Translations under genes and position numbers: made by a program
Notes under the pieces: generated by a model
Database searches by the model: none
The model's input: only the letters and a program-made list of their open reading frames with translations
What the model was told of the DNA's origin: nothing
In this document: positions 17,302 through 25,193 of the stretch, one piece after another
Layout: every line of letters begins with the position of its first letter
How positions within the stretch are numbered: the stretch's first letter is position 1
Origin: Sphingomonas sp. IC-56
Lineage (GTDB): Bacteria > Pseudomonadota > Alphaproteobacteria > Sphingomonadales > Sphingomonadaceae
Length of the DNA: 64,000 nucleotides
NCBI RefSeq assembly: GCF_021043375.1
Contig: NZ_JAJNDV010000002.1
Span: 310,001-374,000, forward strand
Reading direction: 5' to 3'

Positions 17302-18537
17302 ATGATGGATAGAGTGATCCCATCGGTTCGCCGCCGATACGGCGCCGTCGTGATCGTGGTTACGGTCGCGGCGCTCTTCTTCACCGCGCGCGGAGCCTTC
17401 ATCTCGAGCTTCGCTGCGAGCCGGCCTGATACGATCGCCCGCTTGGCTCCATCGAACATGCCGGCGCTACGGGCACAATATCGTAGGGAAATGCAGGCTG
17501 GGGTCATGAAGTCTGCCAAGCAGGCGATCTTTGCCGAGCGGGCTCGGCTATCGCTGTTGCGCAATCCGTTGTCCGTAACGGGGCTGTCCATTCTTGCGCT
17601 GCAGGCGGATGCGAGCGGCGCAGGACTGGAGCACGCGCGCCTGCTCATGAGCGCCGCCGAACGCATTTCCCGGCGCGATCTTCTTATGCAGCTCTGGCTG
17701 ATCGAAGATCGGGTGCGGCAGGAAGATGTCGCAGGAGCGCTGCGTCATTATGACCGGGCACTTTCCATCTACCCCGAGGCGGAGCCGCTGCTGTTCCCGA
17801 TCCTGGCAGGGGCGGTGGATACGCCGGACATCCGCAAAGGCTTGTTCGGCTATGTGAAGGTGCGACGTCCTTGGGTTCGTTCCTTCCTCGACTTTGCGAC
17901 AGGTCACGCACCGCCAGCCGCGCTCGCCGAACTCTTGATCGAGGTCGATGGAGGCGACAGGCCGTCCAGCTTTACGAGGCCATTCGAGGCCGGCCTCTTG
18001 CGAAACGCCGTCGCGGCGCAGCAGTTCGAGTCCGCCCGAGTTCTGGCGCGCCGTCTGGCAAAAGGCATGCCACGCGAATGGCAGGAGCTTGTGCCTTCGC
18101 AGGCATCGAGCGCACCGGACCTCCAACCCCTCACCTGGGCAACGAGCGAAGATCCTGCATTCCAGCTTCAACTCGACGCCAGCGGTGCGGTGCTCGACAT
18201 AGGGCCGGAAGGACAAGGGATCGCGATCTACCGCGTGATCTTCCCCAAGCCGGGAACATACCGTCTTGTTCAGCAAATGAGTGCGACGGACAGCGAAGGG
18301 CTGCAGGGCCGCTGGGATTTCACCTGCTTCGGCAACACGGCGTCCAACATCGCTTCGCTGCCGGCGCTTCCGGCTACTGCCACCTCGTCCCAAATTACCA
18401 TACCGGCGGGGTGTGCTGCGGTGCGGCTGGCCCTGGTCGTCGGCGGCATAGACCGCGCTTCGGCAAGCGAGATTTCTTTCCAGCGGCTCGCACTGGTCCC
18501 GCAGGTGTCGAGGGCTCCCGCCCCCGCTGGCTTGTGA
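17302..18537 (+). CDS. Membrane-anchored protein with TPR-like region, unknown function
   Basis: A 411-residue protein I do not recognise by family. An N-terminal helix at about residues 14-32 (VVIVVTVAALFFTARGA) looks like a signal anchor. Residues 60-260 are helical with repeat-like features (AGALRHYDRALSIYPEAEPL reads like a TPR helix pair). The last 130 residues look beta-rich, with two cysteines and a pattern resembling a carbohydrate-binding jelly roll (FPKPGTYRLVQQMSA). The start codon follows the stop of the sugar transferase with no gap, and the stop overlaps a possible GTG of the next glycosyltransferase gene, so it belongs to the polysaccharide operon, possibly as a periplasmic assembly or length factor. 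Function is inference from position. Confidence 0.7.
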   Translation: MMDRVIPSVRRRYGAVVIVVTVAALFFTARGAFISSFAASRPDTIARLAPSNMPALRAQYRREMQAGVMKSAKQAIFAERARLSLLRNPLSVTGLSILALQADASGAGLEHARLLMSAAERISRRDLLMQLWLIEDRVRQEDVAGALRHYDRALSIYPEAEPLLFPILAGAVDTPDIRKGLFGYVKVRRPWVRSFLDFATGHAPPAALAELLIEVDGGDRPSSFTRPFEAGLLRNAVAAQQFESARVLARRLAKGMPREWQELVPSQASSAPDLQPLTWATSEDPAFQLQLDASGAVLDIGPEGQGIAIYRVIFPKPGTYRLVQQMSATDSEGLQGRWDFTCFGNTASNIASLPALPATATSSQITIPAGCAAVRLALVVGGIDRASASEISFQRLALVPQVSRAPAPAGL

Positions 18538-18548
18538 CGGCTGGCACG

Positions 18549-19661
18549 ATGCCGCTGCGCTTGCTGGTCGACTGCCATACGTTCGACATCGGACCGCAAG
18601 GAACAACCACGTTCCTGGCGGGCGTGTTGAACGCCCTCCCCGCGGCAGCGAAATCGAAGGGGATCGCCGTTGAACTAATCTGCGCGGCGCATACACGCGC
18701 GGCGGTCGAGCGATTCGTGGAAGTGCCTCATCGATATGCTGCGATGCGGGGAGGCTTTGTTAGGCGCAATGCGCTCAGCCTGCCGAGGATCTGTCGCGAA
18801 ACCGGGGCCGATTGGGTAATCAGCCAGTATGTCCGACCGTTCCGCTCCAAGGCGCGGACTGCGTCCGTGATTCACGACGTGCTTTTCCTCGACTTTCCCC
18901 ACCTGTTCGGCTGGCGCTACCGAGCACTGCGGCGTGCGCTGTTCGGCTGGGCGGCCAGTCACAGCGATGCGGTCCTTACCGTTTCGGAATATTCCAGAAG
19001 ACGCATCGCGGCGCATTTTCAGCAGCCGGCCGAGGTCATCGACATCGTGATCAACGCAGTGGGCACGCGCTTCACCGACGGGAGCGAACAGCCCGCTGCC
19101 CTGCGGCAAGATGGTCCCGTTCGCTTGCTCATGGTCTCCCGTCTGGAGCGGCGTAAGCGTCAGGACTGGTGCATCCGGGCTGCCGTTCAACTGTCAGAGC
19201 AGGGCGTGGAGGTGGTTCTGGATCTGGTGGGACACGGAGCCGACAGCTACGCCGACGAAGTCCGCACGCTAGCGCGAGCCCATCCCGACGTCATCCACCT
19301 GCACGAATCAGTCGATGACGCTGCCCTCGTGGCGATGTACAAACAAGCCGACCTGTTCCTGTTCCCTTCCGAGTGCGAGGGCTTTGGCATTCCGGTCATC
19401 GAAGCTGCCGCACTTGGATTGCCCTGCGTTGTCGCCGAAAATACCGCCCTTAGCGAACTTCGTCCCGTGTTCGTAGGACCGGATTTCACCGGGAATTCGG
19501 TAGACACATTCGTGGAAGCCGTGCGGGCCGCCGTAGAGGATATCGCGGAATTGCGGCAGCGAGCCCAGGCGGTGCGGGGACGGGTGCCAGCGATTTACAA
19601 TTGGGAAGCGGCGGCCGGCCAACTGCTCACCAGCCTGGCGAAAAGAGGAGGGGCGCAATGA
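18549..19661 (+). CDS. Family 4 glycosyltransferase
   Basis: A 370-residue GT-B enzyme, MPLRLLVDCHTFDIGPQGTTTFL at the N-terminus; GTG 18534, overlapping the previous stop, is an alternative start. The C-terminal donor domain shows LLMVSRLERRKRQDWCIRAA, then FLFPSECEGFGIPVIEAAALG, the typical GT4 E-x7-E region. The ATG of the next GT2 gene overlaps its stop (ATGA) behind a strong AGGAGG-like site, showing translational coupling. Acts in the cytosol on the growing lipid-linked oligosaccharide. Confidence 0.87.
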   Translation: MPLRLLVDCHTFDIGPQGTTTFLAGVLNALPAAAKSKGIAVELICAAHTRAAVERFVEVPHRYAAMRGGFVRRNALSLPRICRETGADWVISQYVRPFRSKARTASVIHDVLFLDFPHLFGWRYRALRRALFGWAASHSDAVLTVSEYSRRRIAAHFQQPAEVIDIVINAVGTRFTDGSEQPAALRQDGPVRLLMVSRLERRKRQDWCIRAAVQLSEQGVEVVLDLVGHGADSYADEVRTLARAHPDVIHLHESVDDAALVAMYKQADLFLFPSECEGFGIPVIEAAALGLPCVVAENTALSELRPVFVGPDFTGNSVDTFVEAVRAAVEDIAELRQRAQAVRGRVPAIYNWEAAAGQLLTSLAKRGGAQ

Positions 19662-20494
19662 CGGCATTGTCGATCGTGACGGTCAGCCATCGGTCGCATA
19701 GGCATCTTCCGGCATATGTAGAAAGCTTCCTCACCGCGCACGCCAGAACCGCGCCGGACTCGATCGAATTCGTGCTTGTGGAGAATTCCGGCGCGTCCGA
19801 CATCGATCGATTGCTCGATCCCCTGCGCGCGGCTGGCTTTGGTGTCACCTTCGTCGAGACCGGGAACAACGGCTTCGGAGCAGGTTGCAATGCCGGCGCC
19901 GCGGAAGCAAAGGGCGACACTCTGATCTTCGCGAACCCCGACATCGTCTTTGTCGACCGGATCGACGCCATAGCTGCCGATCAGGACGGCACGATGTGGG
20001 GAACTGTCGCGCAGTGCGACACCTCGGGTCTTATATATGGGTTCGACGTGCTACCGGAATACAAGACCGTTATCGGCGAATTCCGGCGCGCTTATCGCCG
20101 GTTCACGCCGATACCCGCGGGCTGGGAGCGTCGCGTGTATCCGGTCGGCTCCTTCCTCATCGTAGCATCGTCGCTCTTCCGTCAGGCAGGCGGCTTCGAC
20201 GAGCGCTTCTTCATGTATCATGAGGAAGCCGAGCTTGCCCGCCGCCTCCACCAAATCGCACCGCCACCCACTTATTTCGGGGACATCCGCGTGTCGCATG
20301 AAGCCTTCGGCTCGGCGCAGGGGCGCGACGCGGTGTTGCGGCACGAAACCCGTGGGCTCTTGACCTATGCCGACGTCACCGGCAAACGCCGCGTGTTGGC
20401 GACCCGCTTCCTGACGCAGTTGCTGTTATCCGCGGTTTCGAGCACCGCGCGACGGCGTTTACGGTTCTTGATCGGAGCCCTAGTCGGGGAATAG
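19658..20494 (+). CDS. Family 2 glycosyltransferase (rhamnosyltransferase-like)
   Basis: About 278 residues. Start ATG 19658 has a GAGGAGGGG site and overlaps the previous stop. The GT-A features are the opening LSIVTVSHRSHRHLPAYVESF, VLVENSGASD, NNGFGAGCNAGAAEAKG, and the DIVF acidic pocket, followed by GGFDERFFMYHEEAELARRL, a motif common in rhamnosyl- and related transferases. Six bases separate it from the next gene. Confidence 0.85.
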   Translation: MTALSIVTVSHRSHRHLPAYVESFLTAHARTAPDSIEFVLVENSGASDIDRLLDPLRAAGFGVTFVETGNNGFGAGCNAGAAEAKGDTLIFANPDIVFVDRIDAIAADQDGTMWGTVAQCDTSGLIYGFDVLPEYKTVIGEFRRAYRRFTPIPAGWERRVYPVGSFLIVASSLFRQAGGFDERFFMYHEEAELARRLHQIAPPPTYFGDIRVSHEAFGSAQGRDAVLRHETRGLLTYADVTGKRRVLATRFLTQLLLSAVSSTARRRLRFLIGALVGE

Positions 20495-20500
20495 AACGGC

Positions 20501-21841
20501 ATGGCCGCTGGAATTAAGCGCCGAGTTTTGGTTCTTGCCTACAGCATTTCACCCGTGAGGGGATCTGAATATGCGGTTGGGTGGAACTACGTGAAGAACA
20601 TGTCGCGTGAGCATGAGCTCTTCGTACTATACGGTCTCGCCGGCGACCATATGGGCGACTTGGAAGAGATGAAGGATGTTGACGGGTCGACCTTCGTCAA
20701 TCCGGTGATGTTCGTACCGATCGAACCAACTTTCCTCGCCAAATGTGCAAACTACCTCAATCGCATTGGATGGCTACCCTATAGCTTTTACTTCGCATAC
20801 CGGCATTGGCACCGCGAAGCTTTCAAGGTCGCGAAACGACTATCTGCGACACATGAGATAGACGTGGTACATTACCTTTGCCCGATCGGCTTTCGCGAGC
20901 CCGGCTACCTATGGAAGCTCGATAAACCTTACATTTGGGGCCCGATAGGCGGCATTGCCTCTCGCCCCACGCGGCCTTTTTTTGGCTTAAGCTGGAAAAC
21001 GGGCGCCCAGACGCTTGTACGCAATTTTGTAAATCGGGCACAGTTCCGCTTCAGTTGGCGTGTTCGACGTGCGCTTCGCAGGGCGGACGTATTGCTTGCG
21101 GCCACGTCAGAAAATGCAGACGCTATACAACGTGTGCATGGGCTGCCAGCAATCGTGATTCCCGAAAATGGCATCATCGATGCCCCCTTTTCTGGTGGAG
21201 ACAACAGGTCAGACGCGGAGCGCATTGTAGGTCCGGGTGAGCCTCCTTCGGTGCTTCACGACGAAGTGGCGGGAAAACCAATTCACCTCATATGGGTTGG
21301 CAGTGTCGAAACGCGCAAAGCGCTCACAATCCTGCTGCGCGCACTTGCGGAACTAAAAGATAGCGTTCGCTGGACTCTGGATGTGGTTGGTTCAGGTCCC
21401 TTAATCGGACATGCGCAAGAAGAAGCTGTTAGCCTAGGAGTGGATCGCTACATCGCCTGGCACGGTCGCTTGTCACGCGAAGAAGCGGTGAATCGGTTCC
21501 AGTCGGCGGATCTGCATGTTGTGACCAGCCTAGCGGAAGGGCACCCGACCACGATTTGGGAAGCTATGAGCTATGGCGTGCCTACCATCGCTTTTGACCT
21601 TTGCGGGATGCGGGACAGCCTGGCGGAAGGGCGAGGGGTTAAGCTGCCGGTCGGTGACCTTCCGGAAATGATCGACAATCTCGCAGGCGCTTTAACCCAG
21701 CTGGCAACGGACCGTGCGTCCCTTTGGCGCTTAAGGGTCGCCACACAGGGCGCTGCTACACATTTCTCCTGGAGTTCCCGAGTGCGGTTCTGGGGTGATA
21801 TGTACGAGGCTGCGATCCGCCATCGCAAGAAGGTGCGTTGA
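20501..21841 (+). CDS. Family 4 glycosyltransferase
   Basis: A 446-residue GT-B protein. The N-terminus has VLAYSISPVRGSEYAVGWNYV, which matches a subgroup of GT4 enzymes with the SPxxGSE acceptor loop. The donor domain contains IHLIWVGSVETRKALTILLRAL and VTSLAEGHPTTIWEAMSYGVPT. Compared with its left neighbours the DNA is richer in A and T and uses more AT-ending codons, a trend that continues to 23768 and points to recent replacement of this part of the locus. The stop TGA overlaps the ATG of the acyltransferase gene. Confidence 0.86.
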   Translation: MAAGIKRRVLVLAYSISPVRGSEYAVGWNYVKNMSREHELFVLYGLAGDHMGDLEEMKDVDGSTFVNPVMFVPIEPTFLAKCANYLNRIGWLPYSFYFAYRHWHREAFKVAKRLSATHEIDVVHYLCPIGFREPGYLWKLDKPYIWGPIGGIASRPTRPFFGLSWKTGAQTLVRNFVNRAQFRFSWRVRRALRRADVLLAATSENADAIQRVHGLPAIVIPENGIIDAPFSGGDNRSDAERIVGPGEPPSVLHDEVAGKPIHLIWVGSVETRKALTILLRALAELKDSVRWTLDVVGSGPLIGHAQEEAVSLGVDRYIAWHGRLSREEAVNRFQSADLHVVTSLAEGHPTTIWEAMSYGVPTIAFDLCGMRDSLAEGRGVKLPVGDLPEMIDNLAGALTQLATDRASLWRLRVATQGAATHFSWSSRVRFWGDMYEAAIRHRKKVR

Positions 21842-22479
21842 TGGAGCCGGCATTTGCCCGCCGCACCGTTCCCGAGCTTCTAAGCTTGGTAATTATGGTG
21901 TCTCGCGCCGCCTTGTACTTCCTCATTCGAGGCCGTCTGCCACGGCGCATTGCGATGGATCGAGGCGCTCGGATCCGAGGGATCGAGAACCTAAAGCTAG
22001 ATGGCTGGGCAAAGATCGGTGCGTATGCACTAGTGGACGCGCGATACACCGTCGAACTCCGATTAGGACGCAACTTTTCCCTTGGAGATTTTTCGATCCT
22101 TCGATGCTCGGGTGCCGCCAGCTTCCTGTGCCCCGGCGTGACGATCGCGGACAATGTTTCTTTCGGCCCCTTCTGCAACATCGGTGGAGGCTATGGCTTG
22201 ATGATCGGCGCAAATAACCTGTTCGGGCCCTATGTCTCAATCCATCCGGAGACGCATGTAGTGGATGACCTCAGCCTGCCTATCCGCCGTCAGGGCATCA
22301 CGGGTCAGGGCATAAGAATTGGCGCTGACAATTGGTTCGGCGCCAAAAGCACGGTGCTGGACGGTTCAGCCCTGGGTTCGCAAAATATCGTTGCGGCGGG
22401 CGCCTTGTTGGTCAACGCTCAATACGGGTCGCGGACTATCCTGGGCGGCCTTCCTGCACGAAAACTGGCTGAACGTTGA
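21841..22479 (+). CDS. Left-handed beta-helix acyltransferase (WcaF/serine acetyltransferase-like)
   Basis: A 212-residue protein with a hydrophobic N-terminal stretch (LLSLVIMVSRAALYFLI) followed by hexapeptide repeats: GAYALVDARYTVEL, GRNFSLGDFS, GVTIADNVSFGPFCNIGG, then the histidine-containing ISIHPETHVVDD-like turn read here as VSIHPETHVVDDL, and a C-terminal GSQNIVAAGALLV. These are acetyl-CoA dependent O-acetyltransferases, so acetylation of the repeat unit is the likely role. Both ends overlap neighbours (TGATG), giving tight coupling between the GT4 gene and the Wzy gene. Confidence 0.82.
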   Translation: MEPAFARRTVPELLSLVIMVSRAALYFLIRGRLPRRIAMDRGARIRGIENLKLDGWAKIGAYALVDARYTVELRLGRNFSLGDFSILRCSGAASFLCPGVTIADNVSFGPFCNIGGGYGLMIGANNLFGPYVSIHPETHVVDDLSLPIRRQGITGQGIRIGADNWFGAKSTVLDGSALGSQNIVAAGALLVNAQYGSRTILGGLPARKLAER

Positions 22480-23768
22480 TGGCAAGCTTGATTGGTTCAA
22501 ACCAACCTCTTCAACGTAAGGGCCTAATAACACCCGCCCGTGTACTCTTTTTCACGCTTTGCGCGACACTTCTCCCAGCGGAACCATTCAGTGCTCTCGC
22601 TGCGGGGCTCTACTTTTTGTATGCCCTGCAAAGCTCACCACAAGCTAATGCTCGAGCGGCCAATCTGTACCTTCCGTTTGTCTTGATGGCCGCCTATGCG
22701 TTGCTGGTAGCGGGAGATAACGAGAAGTATCTGGCAGCGAAAGATGCTTGGTATGCTTTCAAATTGTGTATTTGCCTGGGATTAGGGTATCTTTTAGGCT
22801 ATAGTACCGATAGCAGCATGCCTGTTCTGAAAGGTATAGTACTTTTCTCTACTCTGTCGGCAGCTCTTGTTGTCGGTGTATTCTTCATATTTGGGATAAC
22901 GCCGTTGGCGCCGGGACAGGCGGACGCTTCAGTCTTCCGCTTACCTCTGGTGAGCGTTGCAGCACTTCCAGTCCTGCTTGAGCAGCTCAAAGGTACAAGT
23001 GGTTCGCGTCGAGCCTCTACGGGGGGCCAGCTCTGCCTTCTTCTCGTAGCCATTCTGGTGAGTGACTCTCGCGTAACCATTTTGTCGGCTTTAGCGATGG
23101 TGCTCGCATGGCTCGGGTATCTTGCGAACACTCGTAAGGCGATCGTCGGAGTACTGGTCTTCGGCGCGTTCATTGCTGCAATCTGGCAAGTGCTGCCCGA
23201 ATATAACGGAGGGCCATTGACGCTCGCCGTTAAACTGCGCCGATCTCTCGACGAAGTGCTATTGACGGATGGCTTTGATCCTACGCAGATGTTGCTCAAC
23301 TGGCGTGGCTTTGAGGCTTACAACGCGCAGTTGATGTTCGATAATGCGAGCCTCGGACGCAAGCTGTTCGGCCACGGTCTGGGAGCAGCCGTCGACCTCG
23401 GAACGACGATCGACATCGGCGGCGACGAACCGTTTCGCTTTCTCCCGATCCTGCACAATGGATTCTACAACGTATTAATCAAGTACGGTATCGTGGGGGT
23501 CGGTATCTACACCGTCGCGGTCCTACGCCTGGCCTTGATGGGAATGGCCGTTGATGGGCGTGGACTCCTGGAGGATCGCATTCTCCGGGGTCTGATTATC
23601 GTTGTGCTCCTGAGCACAGCCGTCATCACCGGGCTTTACAATAAGAGTGTGCTGCATGGTGTCGAACTGATCATCGCTTGGGCGATCGGTCTTCTGTCCC
23701 GCTACAAAGAGACGATGCGGACGTTGCCTGCGCCTTCTGGCGTTTCGGACATTCCGCGGAGCGCGTGA
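22479..23768 (+). CDS. Wzy/O-antigen ligase family membrane protein (first copy)
   Basis: A 429-residue polytopic membrane protein. Near the C-terminus it has the Wzy/WaaL type periplasmic motif: FGHGLGAAVDLG followed by LPILHNGFYNVLIKYGIVG, with the histidine and the K/R-rich loop expected in polymerases. Located inside the glycosyltransferase operon, it is the best candidate for the repeat-unit polymerase. The gene is strikingly AT-rich for this window; for example only 23 of the 60 bases at 22741-22800 are G or C. Polymerases are often exchanged between strains, which fits. Confidence 0.8.
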   Translation: MASLIGSNQPLQRKGLITPARVLFFTLCATLLPAEPFSALAAGLYFLYALQSSPQANARAANLYLPFVLMAAYALLVAGDNEKYLAAKDAWYAFKLCICLGLGYLLGYSTDSSMPVLKGIVLFSTLSAALVVGVFFIFGITPLAPGQADASVFRLPLVSVAALPVLLEQLKGTSGSRRASTGGQLCLLLVAILVSDSRVTILSALAMVLAWLGYLANTRKAIVGVLVFGAFIAAIWQVLPEYNGGPLTLAVKLRRSLDEVLLTDGFDPTQMLLNWRGFEAYNAQLMFDNASLGRKLFGHGLGAAVDLGTTIDIGGDEPFRFLPILHNGFYNVLIKYGIVGVGIYTVAVLRLALMGMAVDGRGLLEDRILRGLIIVVLLSTAVITGLYNKSVLHGVELIIAWAIGLLSRYKETMRTLPAPSGVSDIPRSA

Positions 23769-23772
23769 ACTC

Positions 23773-24870
23773 ATGATTTCTGACACCAGTCGCCGCAGCA
23801 GGCCACGCATTGCGGTCGTCGGCACCGTAGGCATTCCGGCAAACTATGGCGGGTTCGAGACGCTGGTCGAGAACTTGACACTTCACGCCGCGAAGCACGG
23901 TCTGCCCTGCGACGTCGAAGTGTATTGCACCGCCACCGCATATCCCTCCCGCCCGGAGCGTCATAACGGCGCTCGGCTGCTCTACCTGCCGATCAAAGCG
24001 AACGGCGTATGGAGCGTGCCGTACGACATATTGTCGCTGCTGTGGGCGTCGTGGCGGCGAAGCGATGCAATTCTTGTACTAGGCGTCTCGGGCGCCATCG
24101 CGCTGCCGATCGTCAAGCTCCTATCGCGCGCCAAGCTGGTCGTGAACATCGACGGGCTCGAATGGAAGCGGGCGAAATGGGCACCCGCGCCAGCCGCATT
24201 CCTGCGCTGGTGCGAAAAAGTCGCTGTCCGGTTTGGGGACGTGATCGTCGCCGACAATCAAGGCATCGTAGATCATGTGTCGCAGAGCTACGGTCGCGAC
24301 GCGGTCGATATCGCCTATGGCGGCGACCACGCGTCTGCAGCAAGCACCTTACCGGCTGCGGACATGCTGGGCGGTGACTATGCGCTGATGCTGTGCAGAA
24401 TAGAGCCGGAAAACAACGTCGAGATGATCCTCGAGGCGTTTGCCGATGTGCCCGGGCGCCGCTTAGTCGCCGTGGGCAATTGGAGCAACTCCGAGCACGG
24501 AAGGCAATTGCACAAGCGGTTCGGCAACACGCCCAACATCACCTTGTCTGATCCCATATACGAAGCTGGCGCGTTGTATCGCGTCCGCTCCTGCTGCTCA
24601 CAATATATTCATGGCCACTCCGCGGGTGGCACCAACCCTTCGTTGGTCGAGATGATGAGTCTTGGAACGCCAGTATTAGCTTTCGACTGTGTCTACAATA
24701 GATACACGACAGAAGGGAAAGCTGCGTATTTCACCGACAAGAAGGGGCTCGCGCAGCTATTGGGGGAACCGGTCCGAAGTGCGTGCGGGGCCGAGATGGC
24801 CGAGATCGCGATGCGCCGTTACACCTGGGATGAGATCGGTCGCCGGTACTTCGAACTCCTCCTCGACTGA
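23773..24870 (+). CDS. DUF1972-type glycosyltransferase (rhamnosyltransferase-like)
   Basis: A 365-residue GT-B protein. The N-terminal signature VVGTVGIPANYGGFETLVENL is the DUF1972 motif seen in rhamnosyltransferases of cell-surface glycan loci. Further motifs are NIDGLEWKRAKW and, in the donor domain, the YIHGHSAGGTNPSLVEMMSLG acidic region. It is the last plus-strand gene of the central cluster and four bases follow the Wzy stop. L-Rhamnose from RmlABCD (30-34 kb) is a plausible donor; inference only. Base composition returns here to GC-rich. Confidence 0.88.
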   Translation: MISDTSRRSRPRIAVVGTVGIPANYGGFETLVENLTLHAAKHGLPCDVEVYCTATAYPSRPERHNGARLLYLPIKANGVWSVPYDILSLLWASWRRSDAILVLGVSGAIALPIVKLLSRAKLVVNIDGLEWKRAKWAPAPAAFLRWCEKVAVRFGDVIVADNQGIVDHVSQSYGRDAVDIAYGGDHASAASTLPAADMLGGDYALMLCRIEPENNVEMILEAFADVPGRRLVAVGNWSNSEHGRQLHKRFGNTPNITLSDPIYEAGALYRVRSCCSQYIHGHSAGGTNPSLVEMMSLGTPVLAFDCVYNRYTTEGKAAYFTDKKGLAQLLGEPVRSACGAEMAEIAMRRYTWDEIGRRYFELLLD

Positions 24871-25193
24871 TCACCGACTCTCGACCGGATTACTCGACGG
24901 AAGGCACCCTGCAGACCATGGGTCGCAAGCATGAACCCAGGACCTGACGGCTCAACTGCCGCCACGCCGCAAGCACGCAACACGCCCCCTGCGATGGTTG
25001 CGAGAAGAGATGCCTGGTTCCCTCTGGCGCTCTAGGTCTGAGCGGAGAACGGCTCCGCACCGGCTTGCGCAAGAGCGGCCCGGCGGCGAAGGCATCGTCG
25101 AGCTGACGGTCTGATCATGACAGAAGGCCGGGCCGTTAGCCGCGACCGAACCGAGAAATGCCCGGCTGCGGGAAGGCAGCCGGGCAAATCCCC
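24871..25193. other. Non-coding stretch between convergent gene ends
   Basis: About 320 bases between the end of the DUF1972 gene and the end of wzc. It holds the hairpin at 25160-25185. A 34-codon frame at 24931-25035 was seen but has no support. No other feature found. Confidence 0.5.
25160..25185 (-). terminator. Hairpin terminator behind wzc
   Basis: A perfect 10-bp inverted repeat, GCCCGGCTGC and GCAGCCGGGC, with a six-base loop, nine bases downstream of the wzc stop. On the minus strand it is followed by ATTTC rather than a long T run, so it is a moderate intrinsic terminator; it may also stop leftover plus-strand transcription. Confidence 0.65.

Noticed and set aside
24931..25035. 34-codon frame in the spacer between the DUF1972 gene and wzc
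   Set aside because: No ribosome site, no hydrophobic or conserved pattern; likely chance.
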